Of a stretch of 64,000 nucleotides of DNA, positions 8,040-15,619 are shown in pieces. The DNA lies in assembly GCF_030252165.1 (NCBI RefSeq), contig NZ_CP126969.1, forward strand, positions 1,798,001 through 1,862,000, written 5' to 3'. Below the pieces are notes generated by a model. It was not told where the DNA came from. It searched no databases and saw only the letters and a list, made by a program, of their open reading frames with translations. Both the position numbers and the translations under genes were made by a program. This stretch comes from Corynebacterium breve. GTDB lineage: Bacteria > Actinomycetota > Actinomycetes > Mycobacteriales > Mycobacteriaceae. The number at the start of each line of letters is the position of its first letter. Position 1 is the stretch's first letter.

Positions 8040-9245
8040 ATGAGCAACATCACACAGCAGTCGCGTCTGCCGCACTGGGCACGCGTTGGTTTCGCGATGT
8101 TCAGCGTCGGATTTGGCGCCAATCTATTCGCGCCGATGATGCAAGTTTACCGCTCTGAGCACAATTCAGACGAGGCCTCCTTGACCGCAATGCTAGGCAT
8201 CTACGCAATCGGATTAATTCCGTCATTGCTCTACTTCGGCGCAAGTTCCGACCGCTACGGCCGCCGCCCAATTATGATCCCCGGCCTGGTTCTCTCCGCG
8301 GTCGCATCCGCGATTCTGGCACTCGGCGCTTTGAACCTGTCCTGGCCACTTTTCATCGGCCGCATTGTGATCGGCGTGTCCGTCGGTATGGCCATGGCGT
8401 CTGGTGCGGCCTGGGTCAAACAGCTTTCCGACGACAACCCCACCGCTGGTCCACGCCGGGCCACAGTGGCGCTTTCTGCCGGATTCGGTTTGGGTCCTTT
8501 GATGTCAGGAATCGTCGCCGAGTTCGCTCCCCTTCCACAGCTAGTGCCCTATTTATTTCATATTGCACTCGCCGCGATCGCTATTGTGCTCGTCCTGCCG
8601 GTTCCAGAAACCCAAACCCCAAACAATCAACGACGTTCACTTGTCCCCCGCGTGGTGCTTTCGCGAAGGTTTTTCTGGACGATTGCCGCGTGGGCTCCAT
8701 GGGTTTTCGGCGTGCCGACGACCTCCTTCGCTTCCACTCCCAGCAATGTTCCTGTCGACGCTCCATGGGCGACAGCGTTTCTAGGGTTACTTGCGTTTGT
8801 CACCATGTCATCGGGCGTGTCAATTCAGCCCGTTGCCACACGCTTGGCCGCACGGGGCAACACAGTCCCACTGGCAGCCGTTGGTCTTTCGGCGGCAGCT
8901 GTTGGCCTTGCCGTTTCTATCGGTGTTGCTCTCAGCGGTTGGACATGGCTGATGCTTGTCGCCGCAGTGGTTCTCGGCTGCTCCTACGGTGTAATGATGG
9001 TCGGCGGGCTCATCGAGGCCGAAAGAATCGCACCGCCAGAACAACTAGGCGGAGTCATTGGCATCTATTACTCATTGACCTACATTGGTTTCCTCGTGCC
9101 ATTCGCAATTTCTCTGGCTGTGGCAGCGCTCAGCAAATGGAGCACGTTGAGCGCAATAGAGTCCTATGTCTGCGTCCTTGGCTTCGGCATTCTGGTGTGT
9201 TTGCTGTCAATCCGGCCCGTCACAAAAGCAACGCAAGCACACTAA
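8040..9245 (+). CDS. major facilitator superfamily transporter (DHA1-like efflux)
   Basis: A 401-residue protein with 12 predicted membrane helices. The start at 8040 (MSNITQQSRLPHW) is chosen because a longer in-frame reading upstream has no membrane protein character. The loop 2-3 signature of MFS antiporters is present as GASSDRYGRRP near residues 69-79, and the motif-C-like stretch GRIVIGVSVGMAMASG near 108-123 suggests drug:H+ antiport. The second half (RRFFWTIAAWAPWVFG onward) has six more helices. Its stop overlaps that of the opposing small gene by 4 bases. The substrate is unknown. Confidence 0.85.
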   Translation: MSNITQQSRLPHWARVGFAMFSVGFGANLFAPMMQVYRSEHNSDEASLTAMLGIYAIGLIPSLLYFGASSDRYGRRPIMIPGLVLSAVASAILALGALNLSWPLFIGRIVIGVSVGMAMASGAAWVKQLSDDNPTAGPRRATVALSAGFGLGPLMSGIVAEFAPLPQLVPYLFHIALAAIAIVLVLPVPETQTPNNQRRSLVPRVVLSRRFFWTIAAWAPWVFGVPTTSFASTPSNVPVDAPWATAFLGLLAFVTMSSGVSIQPVATRLAARGNTVPLAAVGLSAAAVGLAVSIGVALSGWTWLMLVAAVVLGCSYGVMMVGGLIEAERIAPPEQLGGVIGIYYSLTYIGFLVPFAISLAVAALSKWSTLSAIESYVCVLGFGILVCLLSIRPVTKATQAH

Positions 9246-9421
9246 CTCAGAATAAACTCCACGGGCCCAGCGGCGGGATGGATAAGGTGTGTCTTCCCCT
9301 TTTTGTCCGTTACCCACACTTGCCCGTCCGCCATCACTTTGAAGTTTCCTTCAACCCGGTAGCCGATGGTTCCTGGTGTGTACTGAATGATTTTTCCGAT
9401 TCCACTGAATTGAACGTCCAT
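9242..9421 (-). CDS. small protein of 59 residues, unknown
   Basis: Read from the ATG at 9421, preceded by TTGGGGGC, this gives MDVQFSGIGKIIQYTPGTIG and a body rich in beta-strand-like alternation (FKVMADGQVWVTDKKGKTHLI). It overlaps the stop of the MFS gene. It is divergent from the four-gene membrane operon across the palindrome at 9443-9491, whose symmetry could serve both directions. A longer reading from 9589 would run through the palindrome and is rejected. No family recognised; it has a plausible ribosome site and the position argues that it is real. Confidence 0.55.
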   Translation of the reverse strand: MDVQFSGIGKIIQYTPGTIGYRVEGNFKVMADGQVWVTDKKGKTHLIHPAAGPVEFILS

Positions 9422-9442
9422 GCCCCCAAGCCTAGCTAAACC

Positions 9443-9491
9443 CTTGTTTTCCACTACGGAAAATGTCATACTTTCCGTAGTGGAAAACAAG
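9443..9491. promoter_or_regulatory. 49-nt double palindromic operator overlapping a promoter
   Basis: Two perfect 20-base inverted arms (9443-9462 and 9472-9491) flank a 9-base centre. Each arm is itself a palindrome of the form TTTCC-N5-GGAAA, so there are two operators in mirror orientation. On the plus strand TTGTTT (9445-9450) and CATACT (9466-9471), 15-17 bases apart depending on alignment, could be -35 and -10 boxes, putting one operator in the spacer and one just past -10. This is the expected layout for autorepression by the winged-helix protein at 10753-11058. Confidence 0.75.
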
Positions 9492-9504
9492 AAGGGGTGT
9501 GCAC

Positions 9505-9927
9505 ATGGCAGAACACATTTCCTCGGCGGAGGCGGAAGGCATGCTGGCCGAGGTGTCGTCGATAAGCGACAAGTCCGTAACCCAACCACAAACTTGGGCC
9601 ATCTGGATCATTACCGCAGCATTCGGTATCGCGGTCGGCCTCACCGTATGGGGTACCTCGTGGTCGCTCCTATTCTTGCTGTTCTGGCTACTCTTGTTTG
9701 CCCTTCTGTACAAGCAACTGCAAGCACGCCCGGCACGCATCGCCATACGCCAGGACCCCAAGCTTGGTGAGAACGCTCGAGTCACCTGGCAAGCCTTTCT
9801 TCCAATGATTTTTCTTCTCCCTCTCAATCTCCTTCCTAATGAGTCTCTACCTTGGGCAGTTGGAGCGGGTCTGGCATTCACACTCGCGGGCGGGTTTGCG
9901 TTGCAGAAAGGCGTGATCAAACTATGA
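9505..9927 (+). CDS. 4-TM membrane protein, first paralogue of regulator-linked family
   Basis: A 140-residue protein; start at 9505 (MAEHISSAEAEG) with GAAGGGG about 7 bases upstream. The N-terminus forms an amphipathic segment with the pattern EA..ML.EVSSIS, then TW, followed by two helices (residues 29-47 and 49-68), a basic loop (QARPARIAIRQDP), and two more helices (95-112 and 115-135). The two downstream genes and the protein at 32384-32809 have the same size and plan. The gene is 14 bases after the palindromic operator. No named family recognised; partner of the adjacent regulator by context. Confidence 0.75.
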   Translation: MAEHISSAEAEGMLAEVSSISDKSVTQPQTWAIWIITAAFGIAVGLTVWGTSWSLLFLLFWLLLFALLYKQLQARPARIAIRQDPKLGENARVTWQAFLPMIFLLPLNLLPNESLPWAVGAGLAFTLAGGFALQKGVIKL

Positions 9928-10337
9928 GCGAGACAGTCCAAGACGCCCTCGATGCCGTAACCCAAGTTGAGCAGCGCATCACGAAGCAAACACCCGCGTG
10001 GGCGATCATCGTTGTGTCGATCATCACGGGCGCATTCTTTGCGGCTCTGACGTGGAAAGCCTGGATCACCGTCGTGGTCATCTTCGTGGTTTTCTGCGCC
10101 ACCCTGTTCGTGTTGCGCAATATTTTGTTCCCAGGTCCGTTCCGCAGGCTTGGCACTAGAGAGGACCCATTCGACGATCCTTCGATTCGTGGCAGCTGGA
10201 ACGAAGTGATCATCTACGTGGCCATGACCGGATTCATCTACATGGCTCCGGAGCATTCCCTTCCCGCTACGGCCATCGCCGGAATCCTCGGCGCGGCGTT
10301 GATGGCACTGTGGATCCGAAAGGTGAACCAACGATGA
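9924..10337 (+). CDS. 4-TM membrane protein, second paralogue
   Basis: A 137-residue protein whose ATG overlaps the previous stop by 4 bases (ATGA). N-terminal segment VQDALDAVTQVEQRITKQTPAW matches the pattern of its neighbours. Helices lie at about residues 27-45 and 47-66, then a loop with FPGPFRRLGTREDPFDDP, then a second pair (about 91-106 and 109-127). The C-terminus is basic (WIRKVNQR), the same ending style as the next gene (QEANQR). Probably one component of a membrane complex made of the three paralogues. Confidence 0.75.
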   Translation: MSETVQDALDAVTQVEQRITKQTPAWAIIVVSIITGAFFAALTWKAWITVVVIFVVFCATLFVLRNILFPGPFRRLGTREDPFDDPSIRGSWNEVIIYVAMTGFIYMAPEHSLPATAIAGILGAALMALWIRKVNQR

Positions 10338-10756
10338 TTACGCCGGATGAAGCACGGGATGCGTTGGCCGAGGTGTCGTCGATAAGCGAACAAGCACGGG
10401 GCAATGTCGCCTGGTGGGCTGCAATCCTCGGTTCGGTGATCCTCGGGGTAAGCACCAGCTTATTTTCTTTTCGCACTTACCTGCCTGCTGGGATTGCGCT
10501 TGCTGCTGGCATCGGGTGCATCGTCATATTTAAGTTGTCCACTCGTCCGCGAAAGAAAACCCGCATTAACCGGGGCGAATACTTTTTGTTCAAACCACAG
10601 CCCAAGTATTACTTCTTGATGTTCATCGCAAGCGCCGCGCTGCCGTGGTTGGTGGCGCGCGGTCCTGAAGCACATCTTGCGTGGGCTGCATTTATGGGCA
10701 TCTACGCGTGCGTACTTGCGCTATTCGCATGCATCCAAGAGGCGAATCAACGATGA
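10334..10756 (+). CDS. 4-TM membrane protein, third paralogue
   Basis: A 140-residue protein, ATG overlapping the previous stop by 4 bases. The N-terminus TPDEARDALAEVSSISEQARG repeats almost exactly the EVSSIS segment of the first paralogue, including at DNA level, so the genes arose by duplication. Two helices at about 27-46 and 48-66 are followed by a basic loop (KLSTRPRKKTRINRGEYFLFKP) and two more helices (98-114 and 116-134). Function unknown. Confidence 0.75.
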   Translation: MITPDEARDALAEVSSISEQARGNVAWWAAILGSVILGVSTSLFSFRTYLPAGIALAAGIGCIVIFKLSTRPRKKTRINRGEYFLFKPQPKYYFLMFIASAALPWLVARGPEAHLAWAAFMGIYACVLALFACIQEANQR

Positions 10757-11058
10757 TCGACTCAGTCATCCACCCCATCAATCGGCTGAAGATCTGCGCG
10801 GCGCTGAACGCGGCCGGGGCAGTGGAAGCGGACGTGAAATACGAAATGCGCTTCGCAGACATCCGCGATGCCGTGGACATCTCCGATGCGTCATTGTCGA
10901 AGCAGCTCGGCGTGCTCGAGGAGGCCGGCTATGTGACACGCTTCCGCGAATACGGCCTGTCGCGTGACAAGGACACCGTGTGGGTCACGCTGACGCGGCG
11001 CGGAAAAGAAGCTTTCGACGCGCACCTCGTCGCATTGCGGGAAATCGCCGAGGGCTGA
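10753..11058 (+). CDS. winged-helix transcriptional regulator (HTH_34 type)
   Basis: A 101-residue protein starting with an ATG that overlaps the previous stop by 4 bases. It is nearly all one winged-helix domain: HPINRLKICAALNAAG, then the recognition region FADIRDAVDISDASLSKQLGVLEEAGYV near residues 34-61, then the wing (RDKDTVWVTLTRRGKEAF) and a closing helix ending LREIAEG. This is the short MarR/ArsR-like family called winged helix DNA-binding domain (PF13601). The gene at 32086-32394 encodes a close relative with the same ending. As last gene of the operon it most likely represses its own promoter through the palindrome at 9443-9491. Confidence 0.85.
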   Translation: MIDSVIHPINRLKICAALNAAGAVEADVKYEMRFADIRDAVDISDASLSKQLGVLEEAGYVTRFREYGLSRDKDTVWVTLTRRGKEAFDAHLVALREIAEG

Positions 11059-11103
11059 GAAAACAGGCCCCGATTTCCCACTGCTTCGCGCTACCATGGC
11101 CCC

Positions 11104-11904
11104 ATGACGTTTCCTTCCCCCGCACTCGACACCTTCGCCCTTGTCACCGGTGCTAGCCAAGGCATCGGCGAAGCCATGGCCCGCGACCTCGCAAAAGCCG
11201 GCTACAACCTGATCATCGTTGCTCGCCGCGAGGAAGTTCTGCGCAAGCTTGCCGACGAACTCTCCGCCGCCCACGGTGTCGACGTCGTAGTACACCCCGC
11301 CGACCTAACCAAGTATGACGAGGTCACCGCACTTATCGACGACATCGCCACCCGCAAGATCACCATCTGTGTCAACAGCGCCGGCATCGCCTCCTTTGGC
11401 CCGTTCATGGATCAGGACTGGGACTACGAGGTCAACCAGTTCAACCTCAACGCCACCGCCGTGTTCCGCCTGACCAAAGCCGTACTAGACCAGATGGTTC
11501 CGCGCGGTGAGGGGGCGATCTGCAATGTCGGATCCGCCGCGGGCAACATTCCGATCCCGAACAATGCCACCTATGTCTTCACAAAGGCGGGTGTCAACGC
11601 GTTTACTGAGGCACTGCACTACGAGCTAAAGAAGCAGGGCATCCACGTCACGTTGTTGGCCCCTGGCCCGGTGCGTGAGGCCGAAGTCCCCGAGGCAGAG
11701 CAGTCCATCGTGGACAAGGTTGTCCCGGACTTCTTGTGGACGACCTACGAATCCTGTGCGCATGAGACCCTCGAAGCGATGATCAACAACAAGCGTCGCG
11801 TGGTGCCAGGGCCACTGTCCAAGGCGATGGACTTCGCCGGCTCGTACGGCCCGCGCGCGATCTTGGCTCCGCTGGTGGGCAAGTTCTACTCGCAGATGGG
11901 ATAG
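11104..11904 (+). CDS. short-chain dehydrogenase/reductase
   Basis: A 266-residue classical SDR. The dinucleotide motif TGASQGIGEAMA lies near residues 15-26; RREE after the second strand suggests NADP(H) preference. NSAGIASFG (NAG equivalent) is near 90, the catalytic Ser is in NVGSAAG near 140-146, and YVFTKAG (YxxxK) lies near 157-163. The last 19 bases overlap the convergent nrdG gene. The relative in mycobacteria is often annotated with fatty acid or ketone reduction, but the substrate cannot be told here. Confidence 0.85.
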   Translation: MTFPSPALDTFALVTGASQGIGEAMARDLAKAGYNLIIVARREEVLRKLADELSAAHGVDVVVHPADLTKYDEVTALIDDIATRKITICVNSAGIASFGPFMDQDWDYEVNQFNLNATAVFRLTKAVLDQMVPRGEGAICNVGSAAGNIPIPNNATYVFTKAGVNAFTEALHYELKKQGIHVTLLAPGPVREAEVPEAEQSIVDKVVPDFLWTTYESCAHETLEAMINNKRRVVPGPLSKAMDFAGSYGPRAILAPLVGKFYSQMG

Positions 11905-12452
11905 CCCGCCACCAGGGATTTCTGCACGTTGATGAGCCGCTGATTCGACGAGCCACGAAATGGTAGCAGCGCCCCTTCGTCACGAAGCTCGGCAATGAAC
12001 TGCCCGTCAATGAGCACATCGACAAGCTCCAACAAACCGCGGCGCTCGTCGTTAAAGGTCACTAGAATCTCCCAGCGGTAGCCGGTGTAGGACCAGATTG
12101 TTTTCTCGGGCAGCTCCGCGCGCACGCGACGCACGAGCGGAAGCAGCCACGTGGCGCTGAGCATCGGTTCGCCACCACACAGGGTCAGCCCGGCCACGCG
12201 CGGGTTTCTCAAATCCGCCATGATCGTTTCTTCCAGCTCAGGCGTGTACTCCACGCCGTAGCTCTTCTTCTGCGCGGCCTTGTTATAGCAGCCGGCGCAG
12301 TTGAATGGGCAGTAGCTTACATACAGCGAGCAGCGCAGCCCCTCCCCGTCGAGCACTTGGAATGGCTTGTAGTCCGCAATCCGAAATTGGTCGGTTTGCT
12401 CCCAGGTGCGGGAGCGTTCGTCGACAAGCAGGCTTTTAGAAGTGCTTAACAC
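11886..12452 (-). CDS. nrdG: anaerobic ribonucleotide reductase activating enzyme NrdG
   Basis: A 188-residue radical SAM enzyme. The cluster motif is C48-x3-C52-x2-C55 (CPFNCAGC), followed by Tyr-Asn as in other NrdG proteins, and TLCGGEPMLS near residues 100-110 is the SAM-binding Gly-Glu stretch. It makes the 5'-deoxyadenosyl radical that creates the glycyl radical on NrdD. It is about 30 residues longer than E. coli NrdG (154), mostly at the N-terminus (DERSRTWEQTDQFRIADYK). It overlaps the end of nrdD by 17 bases and the SDR gene by 19 bases on the other side. Confidence 0.95.
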   Translation of the reverse strand: MLSTSKSLLVDERSRTWEQTDQFRIADYKPFQVLDGEGLRCSLYVSYCPFNCAGCYNKAAQKKSYGVEYTPELEETIMADLRNPRVAGLTLCGGEPMLSATWLLPLVRRVRAELPEKTIWSYTGYRWEILVTFNDERRGLLELVDVLIDGQFIAELRDEGALLPFRGSSNQRLINVQKSLVAGYPICE

Positions 12453-14562
12453 GGCTCGAAATCTCCTCCTGCTTACCGGCCACCACCGGGCGTTTCATCG
12501 GCGAGCCTAAGTAGCCACACAAACGGCGCGTCACCGATGCCTGGTTCTCGTCGCGGTTGCCACACGACGGGCAGACGTAGCCTTGGGCGTCGCAGGTGAA
12601 CTCGCCTTCGAAGTTGCAGAGAAGACAGGTGTCCACCGGCGAGTTAATGCCAAAGTAGCCGACGTTTTCGTACGCCTCGTCCCACAGCGCCTCGAAAGCC
12701 GCAGGGTTGTGGGCAAGGTTTGGCGCCTCGACGTAGAACATGAACCCACCGGGCGTCAGCTCCATGTAGGGTGCCTCAAAATGGATCTTGCGCACGGGAT
12801 TGGTTTCCACGTAGCTGGGGAAATGGAACGAATTTTCGTAGTAGCCGCGATCATTGACGCCCTCGATGGTGCCGAAACGCGCGCGGTCCAACTCGTCGAA
12901 ACGGTCACACAGACTCTCCGACGGAGTCGAATACACGCTCATCTGCGCGTGAAAATCGCCCTGGGCTTGTTCCACCCGGCGGTTCATCGCGCGCAGAATC
13001 TCATAGCTCAGCTCGCGGTGGGCGCCATCGTTGTGCCACGAGGTATCGCCGGTCAGCGCCACCATCGCGTTGTGGATTCCGATGTAGCCCATGCTTATCG
13101 ACGACGCCTTCTCCCGCTCCCCCGTGTACCAATCGCGCACTGTCTGTTTTCCTGTCGGATCACCGAGCCCGCCCTGGGTGTACATGATCGGTGCCGATTC
13201 GAGCTCGGTGTTCAGGATCCCATCCTCGCGGATCTTCAGGGCTTTGATGGTGAGGTCCATGGCTTCGTCGAGAAGCGAAAAGAACGTGGGCGTGTCGCCT
13301 TCGGACTGGATGGCGATGCGAGGCAGATTGATTGAGACCACGCCTAAGTTGTTGCGTCCGACGATCTGGTCTTTCCAGGGGTGGAGAAAGCTGCGGCACC
13401 CCATCGGGGTGATCAGTTGGCCGTCTTTAGCTTCGCGGATGCGCGGTGCGGAGACTAGGTCGGGATAGATGCGTTTGCGTGAGCAGCGCATCGCGGCCTG
13501 TTTGATGTCGTAGTTGGGGTCGCCGGGGCGGGAGTTGACGCCATCGTCGACGAAGTAGAGGATTTTGGGGAAGATTGCGGTTTCGCCGCTCATGCCTTTT
13601 TCGCGGACGGCGAGGATGGCTTTTTGGATTTCGCGACCGAGCCAACTGGTGGTTTGCCCCATGGAGATCGAGGTGAACGGGGTTTGGGCGGCCGAGGTGG
13701 TCAAGGTGTTGACCTGGTATTCGAAGGCCTGCATCGCGTCATAGATGTCTTTGATTGTTTTCTTGCGCGCTGGTGCTTCGAAGTCCTCGGTGACCTCGGC
13801 AAACATGTCACGGTTTTTCTCGAGGCTGAGCTGGGCGTACGGCTCCAATAGGCGGTCAATCTCGTGGATGGAGATTCCGCCGTACTGCTCGCCGCTAATT
13901 GCGCCGAGGAGCTGGACAAGCAAGGTAGCTGCCACCCCGATGGACTTCGGCGACTCGATGGGCGCGTTGCCCAGCGTGAACCCATGCGCCAACATGTATT
14001 CGAAATCGGGCAAGGAGCAATTGGGCATCCCCTGGAATGGCGAGCGATCGAGGTCATGAATGTGAATCAGGCCTTTGATATGGGCGCGGCGGACGTCATC
14101 AGGAAACATCGCCAGGCCCTTCGCCTTGGTGATCGTGCCGGCCACGATGTCTCGCTGGACGATGAAAGTGCGGGAGTCTTTGTTGCCGTTCTCGTTGCGC
14201 ACCTTGTCGCTGTTCAATCGCGAGAGCTGGAAATCGAGGTTGGTGGAGTTGTCGATCGCCGTGTTCTGGATCTGCTTGTATTCACGGAATGCGGCCAGCA
14301 CCGCAGGGGACTCATGGAGTTCGTCCTGAACGATGTCAAACAGCTGCATGGAGGTGAGTTCGGCATGTTGTTGAACCCGCACGGCGATCGCATCGACGAT
14401 TTCCTGCGGAGTTCGGCGGAACTCCACGTTGAACACCCGCTGTGCGCTGCGGAGATCATTGAGGATCTTGGCAGGAGTAAATGCTACGGTGCGCCCGTCC
14501 CTTTTCTTTACTGCGGTGGGGATGGTTGTCTGAGCGGAATGTGGCTGCTGCTGTTCGTTCAA
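12436..14562 (-). CDS. nrdD: anaerobic (class III) ribonucleoside-triphosphate reductase NrdD
   Basis: A 708-residue glycyl radical enzyme that reduces NTPs to dNTPs without oxygen. An ATP-cone allosteric domain fills about residues 15-105 (VKKRDGRTVAFTPAKI). The catalytic barrel contains NCSLPDFEYML and TPMGCRSFLHPW. Near the C-terminus two CxxC pairs (CLLC near 645, CPSC near 662) bind zinc, and RRLCGYLG carries the radical glycine at 683. The start codon is TTG (14562), served by AAAGGAGA 9 bases upstream, which is buried in the hairpin at 14567-14621. Co-transcribed with nrdG. Class III enzymes are not universal in corynebacteria and show a facultative anaerobe. Confidence 0.96.
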   Translation of the reverse strand: MNEQQQPHSAQTTIPTAVKKRDGRTVAFTPAKILNDLRSAQRVFNVEFRRTPQEIVDAIAVRVQQHAELTSMQLFDIVQDELHESPAVLAAFREYKQIQNTAIDNSTNLDFQLSRLNSDKVRNENGNKDSRTFIVQRDIVAGTITKAKGLAMFPDDVRRAHIKGLIHIHDLDRSPFQGMPNCSLPDFEYMLAHGFTLGNAPIESPKSIGVAATLLVQLLGAISGEQYGGISIHEIDRLLEPYAQLSLEKNRDMFAEVTEDFEAPARKKTIKDIYDAMQAFEYQVNTLTTSAAQTPFTSISMGQTTSWLGREIQKAILAVREKGMSGETAIFPKILYFVDDGVNSRPGDPNYDIKQAAMRCSRKRIYPDLVSAPRIREAKDGQLITPMGCRSFLHPWKDQIVGRNNLGVVSINLPRIAIQSEGDTPTFFSLLDEAMDLTIKALKIREDGILNTELESAPIMYTQGGLGDPTGKQTVRDWYTGEREKASSISMGYIGIHNAMVALTGDTSWHNDGAHRELSYEILRAMNRRVEQAQGDFHAQMSVYSTPSESLCDRFDELDRARFGTIEGVNDRGYYENSFHFPSYVETNPVRKIHFEAPYMELTPGGFMFYVEAPNLAHNPAAFEALWDEAYENVGYFGINSPVDTCLLCNFEGEFTCDAQGYVCPSCGNRDENQASVTRRLCGYLGSPMKRPVVAGKQEEISSRVKHF

Positions 14563-14566
14563 CGGA

Positions 14567-14621
14567 AGGGTCTCCTTTCAGCGTAATTACAACTTTGTGA
14601 TTACCCCTTATGGGAGACCCT
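14567..14621 (-). promoter_or_regulatory. nrdD leader hairpin enclosing the Shine-Dalgarno, with nested 22-bp pseudo-palindrome
   Basis: On the minus strand AGGGTCTCC (14621-14613) pairs with GGAGACCCT (14575-14567), so the AAAGGAGA ribosome site of nrdD lies in the stem. Inside it, GTAATTACAA (14583-14592) and TTGTGATTAC (14595-14604) are inverted arms with one mismatch around a 2-base centre, which looks like a dimeric regulator site or an upper stem. Translation or transcription of nrdDG is therefore probably switched here. Confidence 0.6.
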
Positions 14622-14797
14622 ATCGGTTTCATTGGATAAAAGCATGGGTGAAGTTGTACACGGCACTGAATGAGCCTGCGAAACATTTCAGGTAGCCAGA
14701 AACAGCCCATCTAGTGGCACATTTTCCCCGCACCCCCAGATTTAGTGTCGCCACCCCCGACCGTGGGGGCGGATTCACGCCGACTACCCTGAACACC

Positions 14798-15433
14798 ATG
14801 AGCGAAGAAGTAGCAGCGAAGAACAATCGCCTCGTCTGGATCGACCTCGAAATGACGGGCTTGGATGTCCACCGCCATGTCATCGTTGAGATCGCAGCCC
14901 TTGTCACGGACGCCAACCTCAATATTCTCGACGAAGGCATCGATCTGGTCGTTCACGCCACCGAGGAAGAGTTGGCCGAAATGGACGATTTTGTCAACAA
15001 CATGCACAACGAAAACGGGCTCACAGCACAGATCCGCGAATCCACGGTCACCATGCAGGAGGCAGAAGATGCGGTTCTCGCGCTCGTCGAAAAGCACTGC
15101 GACCCCGCACACCCCGCTCCCCTAGCTGGCAACTCCATCGCGACTGACCGCGCATTCTTGCGTGAGCAAATGCCCCGACTTGATGCTGCGCTGCACTACC
15201 GCATGATCGACGTCTCCTCAATCAAGGAATTGTCTCGGCGCTGGTTCCCCAAAGCGTATTTCAAGCAGCCTGCGAAGGGAATGGCGCACCGCGCACTAGC
15301 CGATATCGTGGAATCCATCCGCGAGCTGGATTACTACCGCCGTGCTGTGTTCGTCGAGGCACCCGGCCCAGACACTGCAGAAGCAGCGCAAGCCGCCGCC
15401 GATGCTACCGCCTCTTACCAGCGGTTTTTGTAA
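14798..15433 (+). CDS. orn: oligoribonuclease
   Basis: A 211-residue DEDDh 3'-5' exonuclease that degrades very short RNAs, including linear pGpG. Exo motifs are visible: [10 protein letters not shown] (Asp and Glu) near residues 14-23, [11 protein letters not shown] near 110-120, and [11 protein letters not shown] with the catalytic His/Asp near 167-177. Start at 14798 (MSEEVAAKN) is taken because the homologous protein begins here. The C-terminus has an extra Ala-rich tail ([13 protein letters not shown]) beyond the usual 180 residues, common in actinobacteria. tRNA-His follows 48 bases downstream. Confidence 0.95.
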   Translation: MSEEVAAKNNRLVWIDLEMTGLDVHRHVIVEIAALVTDANLNILDEGIDLVVHATEEELAEMDDFVNNMHNENGLTAQIRESTVTMQEAEDAVLALVEKHCDPAHPAPLAGNSIATDRAFLREQMPRLDAALHYRMIDVSSIKELSRRWFPKAYFKQPAKGMAHRALADIVESIRELDYYRRAVFVEAPGPDTAEAAQAAADATASYQRFL

Positions 15434-15480
15434 TTAAGACACCATCAGTTAAGGTAGATCACGCTGCTTAATCAGCAATG

Positions 15481-15556
15481 GTGGCTGTAGTTCAGCTGGT
15501 AGAGCACCAGGTTGTGATCCTGGGTGTCGCGGGTTCGAGTCCCGTCAGCCACCCCA
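15481..15556 (+). tRNA. tRNA-His (GTG)
   Basis: Acceptor GTGGCTG pairs with CAGCCAC; the anticodon stem CCAGG/CCTGG holds loop TTGTGAT with anticodon GTG. The base at 15480 is G and faces C at 15553, which fits the extra G(-1) typical of tRNA-His. CCA is encoded at 15554-15556. Confidence 0.95.
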
Positions 15557-15563
15557 AAGAATT

Positions 15564-15600
15564 AGGACCCCTTTCGCTTTCGCGAGAGGGGTCCTTTCAT
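15564..15600 (+). terminator. terminator after tRNA-His
   Basis: AGGACCCCT (15564-15572) pairs with AGGGGTCCT (15586-15594), with CG-rich inner pairs, followed by TTCATTTC. It closes the orn/tRNA-His unit before the convergent BCCT gene. Confidence 0.8.
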
Positions 15601-15619
15601 TTCACGGTGGTCATCGCCA

